Part shown: positions 63,052 to 64,000 of the stretch, one piece after another
Layout: every line of letters begins with the position of its first letter
Numbering within the stretch: position 1 is the stretch's first letter
DNA from: an uncultured Pseudomonadota bacterium
Lineage (GTDB): Bacteria; Pseudomonadota; Gammaproteobacteria; Steroidobacterales; Steroidobacteraceae
Length of the DNA stretch: 64,000 bases
Assembly (NCBI GenBank): GCA_946479515.1
Contig: CAMLGF010000006.1
Location: 1-64,000, forward strand
Reading direction: 5' to 3'
Notes under the pieces: generated by a model
The model's database searches: none
Told to the model about the DNA's origin: nothing
The model's input: the letters and a program-made list of their open reading frames with translations, nothing else
Position numbers and translations under genes: made by a program

Positions 63052-63865
63052 CCAGATTCGCGAAGTCGAAGGCCCGGGGGTCCGCAAGGTGTGCCGTCTC
63101 CACGTTGCGCAACGCCGAGAAGATGGACTCCGTGCGGCCGGGATACTGCCCCTCCCACTCGGCCAGCATGCGCTTGACCTCCTTGCGCTGCGCGTTGTCC
63201 TGCGAGCCGCACAACTTGCACGGAATGATGGGAAATGCGCGCGCCCGCGCGTAGCGCTCGATCTGCGACTCGGCCACATAGGCCAGCGGCCGGATCACGA
63301 TGTGCCTGCCGTCCTCCGAGCGCAGCTTGGGGGCCATGGCCTTGAGCCGCCCACCGAAGAACAGGTTCAGGAACAGTGTTTCGACGATGTCGTCGCGATG
63401 GTGGCCCAGGGCGATCTTGGTGATGCCGTTCTCCGCAGCCCAGCGATAGAGCGCGCCGCGGCGCAATCGCGAGCACAGCCCGCACAGGGTCTTGCCCTCG
63501 GGGATCACCCGCTTCACCACGCTGTAGGTGTCCTGCTCGATCACGTGGAACGGCACGCCGAGCGCACGCAGGTAGTTCGGCAGCACTTCGGCGGGGAAGT
63601 CGGGCTGCTTCTGATCGAGATTGACCGCCACCAGATCGAAGTCGATGGGCGCGCTGCGCTTCAGCGAAAGCAGGATGTCCAGCAGCGTGTAAGAGTCCTT
63701 GCCGCCCGACAGGCAGACCATGACGCGATCGCCGTCGGCGATCATCGCGTAGTCTTCGATGGCCTTGCCCACCAGGCCGCGCAAGTGCGCGCCCAGCTTC
63801 TTGGCCGTCTGCGACGGCCACTGCTGTGCCACGGCACGATCGAGGGCTTCAGGGCTGGCGTTCAT
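63023..63865 (-). CDS. ttcA: tRNA 2-thiocytidine synthetase TtcA
   Basis: 280 residues with the PP-loop SGGKDS at 53-58 and two CXXC motifs (CGLC near 126-129 and CKLC near 217-220) that hold the iron-sulfur cluster. It thiolates cytidine 32 of tRNAs. The C-terminal block [22 protein letters not shown] is typical of gammaproteobacterial TtcA. The ATG overlaps the TGA of the upstream ceramidase-like gene (ATGA). Confidence 0.95.
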   Translation of the reverse strand: MNASPEALDRAVAQQWPSQTAKKLGAHLRGLVGKAIEDYAMIADGDRVMVCLSGGKDSYTLLDILLSLKRSAPIDFDLVAVNLDQKQPDFPAEVLPNYLRALGVPFHVIEQDTYSVVKRVIPEGKTLCGLCSRLRRGALYRWAAENGITKIALGHHRDDIVETLFLNLFFGGRLKAMAPKLRSEDGRHIVIRPLAYVAESQIERYARARAFPIIPCKLCGSQDNAQRKEVKRMLAEWEGQYPGRTESIFSALRNVETAHLADPRAFDFANLDAESSQTAR

Positions 63866-64000
63866 GCGATTCGCATACTAGCTGCCCGAACCGGCCCGCG
63901 CAGCCGCAGCTGCCAGAGGATGGCGAATACACCCAGGGCGGCCAGGAGATGCTTGAGCGAGTGACCGCTCACCGCGCCGCCGAGCAGCCGGTGGATCTGC
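63862..64000 (-). CDS. C-terminal end of a ceramidase-like membrane protein (cut by window edge)
   Basis: 45 codons are visible from the right edge: the segment [20 protein letters not shown], a last hydrophobic helix ([12 protein letters not shown]) and a short basic tail. The [10 protein letters not shown] motif fits the final metal-binding helix of alkaline-ceramidase-type integral membrane proteins. The stop overlaps the ttcA start, so it belongs to that operon. The call rests on one motif. Confidence 0.5.
   Translation of the reverse strand, partial: QIHRLLGGAVSGHSLKHLLAALGVFAILWQLRLRGPVRAASMRIA

Overview
The window is high-GC, gene-dense chromosomal DNA from a gammaproteobacterium. The gene set (trxA-rho, rhlB, yheU, greB, ttcA, arfB, rnm, biosynthetic speA) is gammaproteobacterial. 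The adjacent DUF1302, DUF1329, YCF48-like and RND-transporter genes, together with a homospermidine synthase, point to the Steroidobacteraceae/Nevskiales neighbourhood; this placement is inference from gene content. I saw no rRNA, tRNA, CRISPR array, integrase or transposase. The window opens with the tail of a possible gene and closes inside a ceramidase-like gene.

Layout. 0-3 kb: class A beta-lactamase coupled to a CASTOR/POLLUX-type channel. 3-6.5 kb: YheU, a DoxX-like protein, and a cyanide-insensitive-type cytochrome bd oxidase with its small DUF2474 subunit. 6.7-8.8 kb: cbpA-cbpM co-chaperone pair and a periplasmic DUF4412-like protein. 8.9-13.6 kb: hydrolase, sugar phosphatase, outer-membrane lipoprotein and the trxA-rho operon, with Rho carrying a disordered N-terminal extension. 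13.6-19.8 kb: RhlB, a palindromic repeat, a YrfG phosphatase divergent from rnm-ydcH-mscS-arfB-tfpZ, and an isolated RTX-associated domain. 20-28.3 kb: metallo-beta-lactamase-fold hydrolase, RND transporter, Asp-box protein, DUF1329 and DUF1302, the usual envelope and uptake cluster of hydrophobic-compound users. 28.5-33.4 kb: plsB, SDR, a small esterase, an alkyltransferase-like DNA-repair protein and a DUF4442 thioesterase.

33.4-36.2 kb: a scar made of two truncated genes (an Ada-type metal-binding protein and a 2OG-Fe(II) oxygenase), an orphan phage-tail-sheath-like gene and a rhomboid protease. 36.3-41.7 kb: L,D-transpeptidase, TPM/TPM/LemA operon and an M13 peptidase lipoprotein. 41.8-44.7 kb: a small unknown, greB, and an ArsR-desaturase operon divergent from a DUF4166 gene across an AT-rich palindromic operator candidate. 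44.8-50.5 kb: homospermidine synthase, GST, sulfurtransferase, arginine decarboxylase and an RRM RNA-binding protein. 50.6-64 kb: UvrD/Rep helicase, Nudix hydrolase, three unknowns, HAD phosphatase, GST, S9 peptidase, a lipoprotein/ATP-grasp ligase/zinc peptidase operon, and a ceramidase-like/ttcA/dual-specificity-phosphatase-ADP-ribosylglycohydrolase operon.

Most distinctive items: the orphan sheath protein with a duplicated acidic-Thr motif in its tail; the phosphatase-ADP-ribosylhydrolase fusion; the ligase-peptidase-lipoprotein operon; the beta-lactamase with Gly in place of Ser130; the decayed alkylation-repair scar; and a dispersed palindrome that supplies coding sequence or a stop codon to host genes.
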